This document shows, piece by piece, positions 44,247-56,700 of a stretch of DNA of 64,000 nucleotides; the first letter of the stretch is position 1; every line of letters begins with the position of its first letter. The notes beneath the pieces were generated by a model. That model worked only from the letters and a program-made list of their open reading frames with translations, was not told where the DNA came from and did no database searches. Made by a program: the position numbers and the translations under genes. The stretch comes from Cyclina sinensis (taxonomy: Eukaryota > Mollusca > Bivalvia > Venerida > Veneridae), in the NCBI GenBank assembly GCA_012932295.1, contig JAAONU010000014.1:41524770-41588769 (forward strand), read 5' to 3'.

Positions 44247-45927
44247 AGGGACATCCTTATTCTGCGGCCCTGCGGCCCTATTTGCGGCCCTATTTGCGGC
44301 CTCATTTGCGGCTCTAGTTTTATCACCTTTTGTTCTGTAATTGTCATAGTACAGGCCTATTATAGTACAGTATTATAGTACAGGCCTATATATGTTACAA
44401 CAAATAATAACGAGTGGATAATAATTTGTTACATATATTTCATGAAAATATAATATATAATGGATGAAATTAAAATATACAAAACATAATTCTAGTAGAA
44501 TTTAATTAATAATTATATAAACTATCGAATAAAATACTTTATCATCATATAAATATTATTTATAAAGGATGAAAGTAAAATCTACACAACATAAGAAAAC
44601 CTTTCGAATGTCGTTTTAAAGTGAACGTGTAATGTAAGTACAAAGCATAATACAACAGATTTACACGAATTTACTACAGAATAACTTGAAAATAGCCTAT
44701 ATCACGTAAATATTTTTAAAGGATGCAAGTACATTCTATGCAAGATAACAAAACTTTTCAAATAACGCTATGAAATTATCAAAAATAGAAGAAAAAACAT
44801 ACTTAAAATTATTTTTACAGTATTTTTTCCAGTTCAATTCTATCCCACAGACATATAAAAACGGGATCGACACGCATTAAATAGACGCTATAATCCGATG
44901 ATTGCATTATCGGATATCGGAATGTATATGTTTATTGGGTTGACGCGTGACCGTAATTGACAATAAACAAGTTGTTGTTGTTTTTTTTCACATAGAAAGC
45001 ATCAACATTCAACATACAATTCAATTCAATTCAATTCAATTTTTTATTTTGCCAATACGTTTACAATGTATGGCGGTAAATATTAACAAACATGAGAAAA
45101 GTATGACATAATTGATTAATCACATCAACATATTTACAATACATTCGAAAAGTTACAGATATATACTTCTTCGTTTAATCTTACATTTCTTACAAATTTT
45201 TAGATTTCTTGTATACTTGGCCAAGAATTGTAATATTTTGGCAGATATTCCATTCTTATTGTTCTATAATATGGACATACAATCAAAATATGGTATTCGT
45301 TTTCAACCATATTCATGTTGCATTTAGTGAATTTTCTATTATTTCTATCAATATTACGATGTCGGCCTTCTTCTTTCAACCAGTCACGAGCAGAGCATCT
45401 AAATCTACATAGTGCATTTCTGTAATTTACATTGTTGATACAATTAAGATATTTCTCTACGTAAATTCGTTTTTAAAGAAGCATTGCAATATGTATCTAA
45501 TTTTGAAATACTATGTATATCATTAACAACATGTATTACAACATGTACATATTTACTTATACGATACATTACAATACAATATAAAAAAATCAAATTTGTT
45601 CAAACTTTTTTACAATTAAGGAATAATAACAAATATTTGCCTATCACTATGATAAATCAGATACACTACATTAAATGCAGATACGTTCATTGATTTGACT
45701 CCCAGTAGTAAAAATTTAGATTTTAGATGCGTAAATAATAATTTCATCAATTATATATATCTAATATTTACATGAAATGTATGTAATATGTTATTACCCA
45801 ATCGCTATTATTTGTTTTTACATATACTATGACAATTACAGAACAAAAGGTGATATAACTAGAGCCGCAAATAGGGCCGCAAAGAGGGCCGCAAATAGGG
45901 CCGCAGGGCCGCAGAATAAGGATGCCC
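44247..45927. mobile_element. Long-TIR DNA element with GCGGCCCTATTT subterminal repeats
   Basis: About 200-bp inverted ends: left from AGGGACATCCTTATTCTGCG (44247), right ending CGCAGAATAAGGATGCC (45927). Both carry four GCGGCCCTATTT-type 12-13-bp tandem motifs, then CACCTTTTGTTCTGTAATTG. Flanked by CTATCCC (44240-44246 and 45928-45934). The interior has no transposase but contains a LINE 3' end. The 7-bp flank equals in length those around the 22-bp palindromes. Non-autonomous; superfamily uncertain (hAT-like GC-rich ends). Confidence 0.75.
45010..45480 (-). mobile_element. 3' end of a second LINE with (AATTG)n tail
   Basis: A minus-strand frame between about 45430 and 45150 reads ALCRFRCSARDWLKEEGRHR, then KCNMNMVENEYHILIVCPYY and RTIRMEYLPKYYNSW. 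This is the Cys/His-containing C-terminal block (CxM...EDEYHxLxxCP) typical of CR1/L2-type LINE RT proteins. It ends in GGCAAAATAAAA plus AATTG repeats (45019-45040). Heavily 5'-truncated; inside the long-TIR element. Confidence 0.75.
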
Positions 45928-45934
45928 CTATCCC

Positions 45935-46559
45935 AGGACCAGTTTGTAGTTGTACAAAATGTGTTTGAATAAAATGTAAAACTACTTTTAATTTTTATTT
46001 ATTGTTTTTAAGGTTTAGACAAATTATGTTTTCTAATATATTTAAAAAGGTTTTTAGAATATTGACATATTCGTGGAACAGAAAAGAAAATTAATCTCAC
46101 ACAGTCGATGCTGATCCCTTCCCGCGGGTGAAAACCAAAATTATTTTTTATTTTGGAAAATTAACGTCTATGACAGTCGTAAAAAGGGAAATTGTTCTGT
46201 AAATCACAATGACCAACGTGTTTTTTTAAACTGAACTCTGTATTTGGTAGATATTTAAAGGGCGGAAGATTTCTAGTGACCAGTCTTTAGTCTTGTTAAT
46301 CTCCACCTTCGACGTTTTTCTTTTTGCAAGTTTTGCAGTTTTAGATCTACTTATTTTTGTTTGTTTGTTTTTTTACAAACTTGGATGTATGGCACCAGTG
46401 ACTGTCAATTTCGTAATTTTAACGTATTTTTTCATCAGTAACAAATGCAAGGGTTTGGTTCAAGTTCTGTATTACTTGTTAGACAAATTGAAAATGAAAG
46501 TAGAACTCTTGAAAAGGCGTGTCTTCGTTAAGCAAGGAAAATTGACCTGATAGGATGAT
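45935..46559. other. No gene seen
   Basis: AT-rich. A GGGCGGAAG motif after TATTTAAA at about 46253-46268 could be promoter-like, but nothing links it to RAD50. Confidence 0.35.
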
Positions 46560-46645
46560 GGGACATTAATCTGTAGCTGTACCATTTGAGCCTGGTGCTT
46601 GCAGTGGTTCTACACAATGCTGCCATTAGGCACTCGAACCTCTCT
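46560..46645 (-). repeat. Degenerate tRNA-like SINE head
   Basis: ATTAATCTGTAGCTGTACCATTTGAGCC...AGTGGTTCTAC matches, base for base in part, the tRNA-like segment at 47620-47685 in the same orientation. The two copies flank the fold-back element. Confidence 0.45.
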
Positions 46646-46736
46646 TTCTACATGTGCTCCTGCCTTTCAGCTCTGACACCAGCAAAGCAAACCTTGGTCC
46701 TATTTTAGTAGGACCTAGGGTAAACTAAGAGAAAAA

Positions 46737-47567
46737 CACAGGAGCTTGAAATTGTATTTTAGTCATTCAAGCGTCGAAACTGTTAATCTAGCTTCTTTTT
46801 CTGTACATAAAAACACAAGGAATGAAACGCCACCTGCTCCGCCCACTAAGAATTTTGGGTCGCATCAGCTAAAATGCGAAAAGGTGCAGATAACTATCAG
46901 TCCTGTCAATCAGCAGACACAAAAACTAACCAAAACAAACCGCTAATTGTTGTCATTAAGCTACACACTAGTAGAAAACCGCTGCTTTCCATGCATTTCC
47001 AACAAAATTTGCTTGTTGCCGAAGCCTTGCACGACGTCATAGAGCGGACTGTAATCTCCAAAATATTTCTTGATCAAAAGCAGTTTTGAACTGGAAAACT
47101 TTTCTGTACTTTACTTTTATGCATCCTCCAAAAAAATTGTGAAGTACATTTTACAGTTTTTCATTATAAAAGCATCTATTTAGTTTGATTTTGCATTTAT
47201 TCTTTCTATCTATTGAATCCAGAAATAGATTTTCCTGGGAAACCGCCACAATTTTTGGGATTCCGTGATGTCCCGCAATGGCTTCGGCGACAAACTGATT
47301 TTATTCGAAAATGCATGAAAACCAGCTGTTTTCTTCTTCTGAGCAGCGTACTGAAAAAATTAAGCAATATGCTTTAGTTAGTTTTAGTGTCTGCTGAGTG
47401 ACCGGACTGATAGATATCTGCACCTGAGTGCAAGTTGCTGATGTGACCCGAGTTCTTATTGAGCGGAACAGGTGGCGTTTTATTCCTTGTGTTTATATAT
47501 ATAGAGTAGAAGCCACAAATACATTTTGAATCTTGAAGAACTAAAAACTCAATTTCAAGCTCCTGTG
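46737..47567. mobile_element. 831-bp fold-back element upstream of RAD50
   Basis: CACAGGAGCTTGAAATTG at 46737 and CAATTTCAAGCTCCTGTG ending 47567 start two imperfect inverted arms of about 350-380 bp. These share, for example, ACAAGGAATRAAACGCCACCTG and TCAGCAGACACWAAAACTAAC. They surround a loop of about 115 bp. Flanked by exact GAGAAAAA (46729-46736 and 47568-47575), an 8-bp duplication as for hAT-type transposons. No ORF of note. It ends 232 bp before the RAD50 start codon. Confidence 0.85.
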
Positions 47568-47584
47568 GAGAAAAAAAAGTGCAC

Positions 47585-47690
47585 CCGATGTGAGATTTGA
47601 ACGCACTGATTCCAGGATATTAGTTTGTAGCTTTACCAACTGAGCTAAGTGGTTGCTAGTGGAGTTCTACCAAATGTTGCCGTTACTGTT
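47585..47690 (-). repeat. tRNA-like sequence (SINE head or tRNA pseudogene)
   Basis: On the minus strand: CTTAGCTCAGTTGGTAAAGC (A box) ... GCGTTCAAATCTCAC (B box), length about 73. The anticodon arm does not pair cleanly, so it is not called a functional tRNA. A relative lies at 46560. Confidence 0.55.
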
Positions 47691-47799
47691 CATACCATAT
47701 ATTCACTGAATACAATATATAAATACTTTATATGTATTTCAACAGGGTCATGACATTTTAATGCGTAACTGTACTAACTGAGAAGCAAGAAGAGTTAAG

Positions 47800-50700
47800 A
47801 TGTCCACCATTGAGAAGATGAGCATTCTGGGAATCCGAAGTTTCGGCCCTGAGGAAAATGATAAACAAGTGATCACATTTTACAAACCTCTGACACTTAT
47901 TTTGGGACCAAACGGAACTGGCAAAACTGTAAGTTTGTGACAGGTTGTACTGAATTGACACGTCTGAAGTTATAGAAGGTTTTCATTACTTCTTTTTAAA
48001 TAATAATTGATTAATTTTCAAAGTTAACAGAAGTGTATATAGTTTTTATTCATGGTTATATGATATATCTTATAGAAGTAACAGTATCGCCTCGTAGGTT
48101 ACTTTACAATGAAGATTTATATTATTGATTGGAACATATTTCCTATTGTGTGCTATGCTGCATTTTACTCTGTTGTTACTTCAGTCTTAATTATTGTTTT
48201 CATTTCCAGACAATTATTGAATGTTTGAAGTACATGACAACAGGAGTTATGCCCCCTGGATGTACTAAAGGTGGAGCTTTTATTCATGACCCTAAGGTAG
48301 GTTTCAAATTGTCATCTAATTTTTGAGGGTAGAAACCTGAATTCTTCTTACTACTGAGCGATGTACAGCAAATCCATCAAATAACTTCTCCCCTGTTTGA
48401 ATTTAGTCAGACCACTGTGTAGTGTGTTGGCATAAATTAGCAGCAGAATTATGAAGAGAGCCAGTCACTCGAGACTTTATCATATTATGAATATAAGGCT
48501 CCCCAAAAACTATATATGTTTCAGTGGACATTGTTGAAAAAAAATTAAGGTTGGTAGGTAAGGTTTTTTTTTTTTTTTTTAAAGAGCCAGCATATGGTGT
48601 GACTTCTGATTTTATTATGTACTCTTTGGCTTTTAATCATCCTCTACAATGTGCAGATCTGCTGGTAGACATTTTTATAAGTTAATAAAGACATCTACTT
48701 TCATATTATCAGGTCGCCCATGAGAGGGAGGTCAAAGGTCAAGTTCGATTACAGTTCCGTGATATATCACATAAGTCAGTTATCGTACAGAGGTCACTAA
48801 CAGCTACACAGAAGGTAAAATCAGTAAAAGTTACATAAATGAGCACAGTGTTCTTTATACACTTGGAGAAGAGAGTAAGCTTTGACTGTAAGATAAAGTT
48901 TAATATATCAGTATAAAGCTTAGTCCCAGTTGGAATCAAACTCAAGACTGCAGTCTGGCATGAAAAACCAAAACTCTAGACCATTCAGCTATAGCAAAGA
49001 TTCCATGACAAGGAGATGATTTCCTGATACAGCTATTGTACACTCATTTATAACATGGGTCATTAAAATATATTAGTAGTTTAGTATAATAATAGATACA
49101 GAAATTCTAATAGTCTTTATAATCTCACTTCATCAAATGTACTTGTCACAAGTCTGTTGCAGGTAACATCATAATGGGATGAATCTTGAAATAATCTGTA
49201 TATTAATCCAAATGGGAATTGGCATTGCAAACGATTTCTTCAGACTTCATCCTATTGAAAATTGTTTACTTTAGGCCAAGAAGGTGGAAATGAAGACACT
49301 GGATGGTGTTATAACAAGGTTAAATGCTGAAGGCGAAAAACAGAGCATTAACTCGAAATGTGCTGATCTTGACAGAGAGGTTCTGTTTTTTATGAACTGG
49401 TTTCTAAATTATGATGATTTAATATAGAGTGGTCCTTTTGCATATTACTTTTTTTAAGGTAGAATTGTCCAGTCATAATTTGCCTTTCAATAAAAAAAAT
49501 ATTTTAAATTATAAGGCATTAAAATATGTCCCATTCTTTCAGCTTTGTTTAAAAAGAAAGAGTGGTGTGTTTAAAAACAACTAAGCAGGACATGGAAATT
49601 TATTTATATATCCGTTGTGATGATTGTTATAGAATAAACTTTTTAACAAACAGTGTTTCAGTTTACTGTTTGCTCTATTTCTTATTTAGATGATAACTTC
49701 TCTTGGTGTGTCGAAGCCAGTTTTGGAAAACGTGATATTTTGTCATCAGGAAGAGGCTAATTGGTAAGTCCATTGTATCTTCAGCCCCTGCTGTCTTGTA
49801 ACAAGATGTTTCTATCCTGTTTAACAGTTTATAGACCATCTACAGAATTAGAAGTTCTTCTTCGCTCAATGGCCTTTTCAGTTCAAATAAGGTTTCCATT
49901 GACAACTTCCATCCATATTGACAGAAAAATCAAGGTCGTTTGAGCTTTATAAAATCATTACAATCTCAGATTCTGTATCTTTAAGAGCAAGTTTTGATGA
50001 TGCTGGCAGGTGACTAGCAAGGTTTAAATAACTTGAAATTGTCCATTCTTTTGTAGGCCTCTCACTGAAGGGAAGCAATTGAAAGAAAAGTTTGATGCGA
50101 TATTTGCATCCACCAGATATGTGAAAGCTCTTGATAGTATCAAGAAGACAAAGAAAGAACAGGTAAAAAAAATGCTTTGAAGACTTTTTTCTTATCAGGC
50201 CTTATCAGTCTTGATCTGGTCGATTTTGTTGGTCTGGTCTATCTGTTGGCCTGGTCTGTCAATTGGTCTGGACTACTGTCGGATTGGTCTGTCTGTATGT
50301 CTGGTCTGTTCTTCGGTCTGGTCTATCGGAATATCTAGTCTATCTGTATGTCGGGTCTCTCTGTAGGTCTGATCTATCTGTTGGTTGAATTTGGCCTTTT
50401 TTTTAAACAGTTGGACCTATATCACATAACTGTAAATAATCCTATTTACACAGACATGAATGAAATCTAAACAGGAATGTAATATCACGGCTTTTGATAG
50501 TTTTATCTGTGAGCAGAAGATCATACATACAAGTTTTAATATTTAAAGGTGCTCATGGAAGAGTGCTCTGTATGTATATAGTTTGTAATTTTTGTGTATA
50601 TTTTTCTAGGATGAGAAGTTAAAATATACAGAAATGAAGTACAGTTCCTGAAACAACATAAAGACAAAGCCCACCAGGTAAATCTTTCGAGAAAAAAATT

Positions 50701-53700
50701 CCATATGATGAAATACCAGTAGATTTGATCTACTGGCAGCAGAGTTTCACATGTATGCTTCAAATCCCATTAAAAACAAACAAAAAAGAATGTCTGTATA
50801 ATATCCTGTTATGTAATGTTTGTAGTTATATATTTTAAATGTTTTGAAGGCACTGTATAAATACTTTCTAATTACTTTCTAAACTCTGTTTCAGTTGATA
50901 TTCCTACTTATTTGAGAACATCACATATTTGATTTTTAGCTAGTCTGTTTTCAAGAAAAAGTCGAGCCATTGTGATCGCTGTGTCGTCGTCGTGGTGCAA
51001 AAACTATAATGTAGTCCATTACTAAAACACTTTAAAAGTTATCAATATGAAACGTGCAATACATGCTTATCATGACAAGAGGCAGTTGTAATACAAGGAG
51101 CATTATTCTGAAAGCTATATTTTTGGACTTATGTCCCTTTATAACTTAGAATTTTTGTCAAAATTGCGTAAAACAGACGAGCCTTGGCAACGCACAATGG
51201 AGCTCTTGTTATGATTTCAGTTGGAGTGTGATCTAGCAGAGCAAGAAGCAAAACTAGAAGCTTCAAAGGAATCTGTAAACAAAGTGAACAATCAACTGAA
51301 ACCTATTGAGGTATGTTACACGCTAAAATGTGAACCAGGGCTCTGGAAAGCAAAAATCTGTTGATTTTGACCGGATTTCAGGTTTATTGACTGAATTTTA
51401 TGTCCAAAACTCCTTAAAAATTGATCCAGATATATGAAAAAAAAAATCAATTTTAAGTATAACTTCCTTCACACCTATCATAAACTCATGTAATTGCCGC
51501 TGTGACCAGTGGACTGAGGCAGTTATAACAAATTAACTGATTAACTCTTAAACATGCGACACTTGATTGCAGTTAATCAGTCGATTACTTTAAGCAGTGT
51601 TGGAAAATTATAATGTTGTGAATTTTGCACTACTTTCTTTTTTAAGTTGCACTTCGAACTAAACATTTTTTTGTGACTTGAACAAACCAACTGAGGAAAG
51701 CAGCAGAATTCAAATTTATTTGTCAGCGACTATAAATTGTATTTTTCAGTGAGCCTTTTAAGCATATATTAGGCATACTTACGTTAAACATTGAGATTTT
51801 GAAAATTTCTGGAGCCCTGGTGTGGACAGTCCGTAAAACCTGTCAAGAGCATAACTTGCAGTTGAGTGTAACCAGTCAGTTAAAACATTTTGAACAAGAT
51901 TAAGAATTAAATTGAAATGGATTTGCCAGTTAGATATCACCTGTAATGATAAAGTATGAATGAGAACCAAAAAAAAGATCCTGGAAGTGGCAACCAATTT
52001 AAGTGAAATGAAATGGTAAAGGCAAGTTAATCTTGTTTAATACAGAATTATTTTATTATGGATTATATTAATCTGCCTTGAAGACCGCTTCTTGTATTCA
52101 AACCAGTGCACAAGCCAAAAATGTTGAGTGCAGAAAGCCTCTTAAGACTCGCAGTATTTTAACTTGCATCAGTATTTTGTCATTTTTATGCTTCCGGAGG
52201 GAGGCATATAGTTTTTGAACTGTCTGTCCGTCAGTCAGTCTGAAAACTTTAATATTGGCCATAACTTCCTTATTAGATAGTGGATTTACTTCATACTTGG
52301 ACACAACACCTCATTGGACAAGACCTTCCAACTGACCTATACGTATTTGACCTTGACCCCTGAATGACCTTCACCTTGAAGATCCAGTTGTCCAAAACTC
52401 TAACATTGGCCATAACTTCCTTATTAGTAAGTGGATTTACTTCATAATTGGACACAACACCCATTTGGATAAGACCTTCCCATTGACCCATATTTATTTG
52501 ACCTTGACTCCTGAATATCCAGTTGTCAAAAAGCTAACACTTGGCCATAACTTCCATATTAGTAAGTGGATATACTTCATACTTGACCCTTGAATGACTG
52601 GTCCTCAGCTCAAAAGGTCAAAGCACCACTTTCGGGGGGAGTTGCCATCGTACAGTGACAGTTCCTATTATAAAGCCATTTTTTCACCTTTGTTTAGGAG
52701 AATATGATGCGAATAGATGAGCAGTCAGCTGAAATATTTGGTATCCAGAATAAAATCAGTAAGTTTATTAAATGTTATTACATCTCAGTAATTGAGGGCC
52801 TATGCTTAAGCTCAGCTACAAGTCTCACTGTTGGCTTTAGGAAGTTGGCAGTTTTTACTAAACATAAGGCTCTTGTTCTGGCATGACCCAAGTTCAGTAT
52901 TTGAATACACTGAAGTTTTGCCAGAAAGATCAGAGAAAAAGTGTTTTTAATAATGAATGAGTCTACATAGCAGACCACATTTTTTCTAGATTTTAAAGTT
53001 TAATGCTTTCTAATTCCTGATTTACACTTGATTTTTAAATAATGTTATTAGTCTTAAGAGCAGAATTTACTTTGTAAGTTTTTATTGTCACGAGTAGGTA
53101 TTAAAACTAAAGTAAAAGCAGCATTTGTAATGTTAACTTGAAAACTACTTACATGCATGTCCTTGAGACATCTGCCATTTTGAACTGCAGATTTACTCTA
53201 AACATTCTGACCAGTGAACATGGCTGATTAATTTTGCTTTATTCAGACAGGTCTTTACTTGGAATCATTCCCATAGTTTGACTGTTAATGAAGTTTGGTT
53301 TTATTGTGAGAGACATCTGTAGGTCAGGTTCTCTTTTATACATTATCAGATGGAATGTATTGACAGAATTCTGACATCTTTTGGAAATCTGGTACTGACT
53401 AGCTCAAATTTAACGGTAATTATAGTTGTTCCTGCTGTGTTACAAATTTTAGATCTTGATAAAATATTTAGAATACATGAAGACTTATTCTTGGTTGTTT
53501 AACTGTTATATTTTATAAATTACAGCTCAGATGGGCAGCGAAAAAAAACAAATAGAAAAACATGCAGAGGAGCTCCAAGAACAGATAGAAAATGAATTTC
53601 AAGGTAATATATAGAGGATTTTAAATAAATGACAGGTCATATAATACAGAATTTATTGCACAAGTTATTTGAAAGCAATAAAAACAAGGCTCGGCCGAGT

Positions 53701-56700
53701 TTATAATGTATTCTGATAATAAGTGTAATAAATGACCATGGATATGATGTTCTATTTATATCACAGAAGTTTTGTAAGTGAATGGTGACAGAAATGAAAG
53801 AAATTTTGTCCATATACATGCAAACATCATAAGCATATTGTTAATGATGTTGATGCGTAAGTGTTATTGCATTAGTGTTATATCAAAAATATAACATGGC
53901 TTTATTACACACCCACATTGTTGTCTATGATACAAACTAATTAATTGATTTAGATTACCATGGTGGTGCTTAGAAACTAGAACTTAGTAGAAAACACACC
54001 ATTTTCATCAGAAATACAGCTCATTTTAAAATGTTTTTTCTGAAAATTGTAAAAATTGGTGTCAATTTTATAGAAATTTTAGTAGCCGTCAGCTATTTCA
54101 GCTTCTGGAAAATTACCAGTCTAAAAGGATATTTTGGTTTTTGCGGTTGATGTACAGAATACAGATGTAAATATTTAGGCAAGATTCAAGAATAATAAAA
54201 GGTAGAATGAATCTTATTAGTGTTGTCACTGTCTTGATAAATTAAAAAAAAATACTGTTTTTCGCCATCAGTTTGTAAGTAAACTGTAATAAGGGAGAGC
54301 ACTCTTGTCTAAAATATGAAGAATGACATATTGCTTTAAAGGATCTGATGAAGAATTGAAGAGGATGTTGTCAGACTTTGAAGACAAACTAAGAGAGAGG
54401 AAGAACACCTTAGAAGAGGTAGCTTATGTATTCACTTTCTGATTTAGTTCACTTATTGATAAATAAAAGTGTCTTTGATGTGTTAGAGGTTCAGATCTGG
54501 TAATCAAGCCAGAGGATTAAGGACTTTGGACAGTAACAACACTTCTGCAGATGACCCAATCTGAACATCAAGCACATGATTCTTTATTTTTCTTGTGCAT
54601 TATTTGTTCCTTCAATTTTCAGTCATTACATGTTGTTATACTGTGCACTCTTAATGTCATCAAAGTTTGACAAATGACATAGCATACATTGGTGTGTAGG
54701 AGTGGTACATGTATGTCTTTCACTGGTAAAAATGACATACATGTTTAGGCTACATTACTTTGTACTCAAGGGCCTTTAACACCTTGTTCATTCTTAGTCA
54801 GGGGGTCTTAAAACTCTTCTGATTATTCTCTCATTTCAAAAGAGGGTTTAAACTGATAGGCCTGCCAGCATGTAATACAAAACTCACATGATCAAATATC
54901 TTTTGTGGAATTTATGGACTCTTCCTTATCATGTGCCTAGCTGATGCAGTTGTTGCTTGGGATTGATTGGGGTGTCTACATTCAGTGTCAAGGTCACTGC
55001 TATAAAAATAAAATGATTCCAGTCTATAACTTCATTTTGAAATTTTGTAATACTATGAAACCCCGTGTGTAAATAACTTTTACAGTTTTTGCTTGGAAAT
55101 GTGCTTGGGGTGTCTTTGATGATGGTCAAGGTCATTTTTATTAAAAATACAAAAAAAATAATTTCTGATCTTTGACTTTACTTTGAAAAGTTGCAATGCA
55201 ATGGTATTTGGTGTGTTGCTTGTTTGCAGTTGTCAGCTGAGAAGGTGTTTTGGGATCAAGGTCAAGGTCCCTGTACTAAAAGTAAGAAAACAGATTCTAA
55301 TCAACAACTTTGCATGGGAATGTTGTATTGCAATGAAACTTGATGTTTTAGTAGCTTACAGCAATTATCAGGAATGCATTTGGAAGTTTTTGCTTTTTGT
55401 TCCTGTGACAAGGAAGAATATGGGGGTATATATCAATTTCAGTGGTAGCTCTAGTTTTTAGCCTTCTATCTGCTTTGTTTTAATTTTCTAACTTTTGTTA
55501 GTTATTTTCTGTCTCAGTTTGAAGATAAACAGACCAGTTTGACAAGACAGTCTGAGAAGTTAGACAAAGAAAAATCTGGCATACTAGTTGAGGTTGGTCG
55601 TCTTGAACAGGAAGCAGAGGTAATATAGACTTAAAATAAATATTTTTTCCTTTTTTTGAGTTCACATTCCCTAAGTCGTACTGACAGTTTAGTAGTAAAT
55701 TCCTGTAAGATTTGTATGGCCAGTTTTGGATTGCATTACTTTGTGTGGAAACTTTTTTTTTTGAAATTGTCCATCGTTGAGATACTGACACTGTTCATCT
55801 ACTTTGTATATAACTTGTGTTTGCAGTGTAAGGCAGTGACTCAGTGGTCAGGTCATAGATATACATTTAAATTGTATAGTCCATTCATGAAAATGACTGT
55901 TTCCATAAAACATGCAAGCTTCTATTGCTTGCCTTTACATGTAAATGTATCTTAATGTTTTTTATTTATTTCAGTGGCAGGAAGAAAGTATAAGAAAGAG
56001 AGATGAGTTGATAAAAAAATTTGCTGCAGAGTACAGTTTTGAAGGTAATCTAACATGTGTTTGCTCACAGCTTCACTTTGCTATCACTGCTAAGATTATA
56101 AGGCAGTAGAAAGTAGACCTTTAATATTAAATCTGATTAACATCTAAGAAGCAATGGTCAAGGGTGATTCTCCTGTGTAGAACACCAGACTCTGGTGATC
56201 TGGAGGTTATGGGCTTGAATCCAACCAGGGGTGACAGCCTCCAGTGACTTTCTGCCTTTCTGCATTCTGCACTTTTGTTGTGAATAATAGTTGGAGCCAA
56301 AGTAGCAAACATCAAGAGAGGTAAATATTCAAGTTGCCAGAACTTGTTTCCCAGCTCATGTAAGATAGATAAATTAAATCTTTACTAAACCACTGAGAAA
56401 TTCATTGAAAAACAAAGAGTAGTAATTGATATACCATTTTATTCATTTTGCACCCAGTAAGACCATGGTGGAATATTCTTTCATTTGGTTAAGTATACAC
56501 ATAATTTCTTTACAGGTTTGACAGGGGCACTAACTGATGAAAACTATACACTGTTCTTGAAGTGTATGAATACTAAATTAGAGTCAATGGTAGAAGAGAT
56601 GAAACAACAGAAGGTTTGCAAAAGTGTTGTTTTTCTGTTTTTAGATCACCTGAGCAAGTGCTCAGGGTGTCAGGGTGAGCTTCTGTGATCACTCTCTGTC

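Noticed and set aside
45777..45968. Open frame with ANRAAKRAANRAAG repeats
   Set aside because: The repeats are translations of the GGGCCGCAAATA subterminal motifs of a transposon end.
47590..47665. Functional tRNA gene
   Set aside because: A and B boxes are present, but acceptor and anticodon stems do not pair properly, and a related degraded copy lies nearby.
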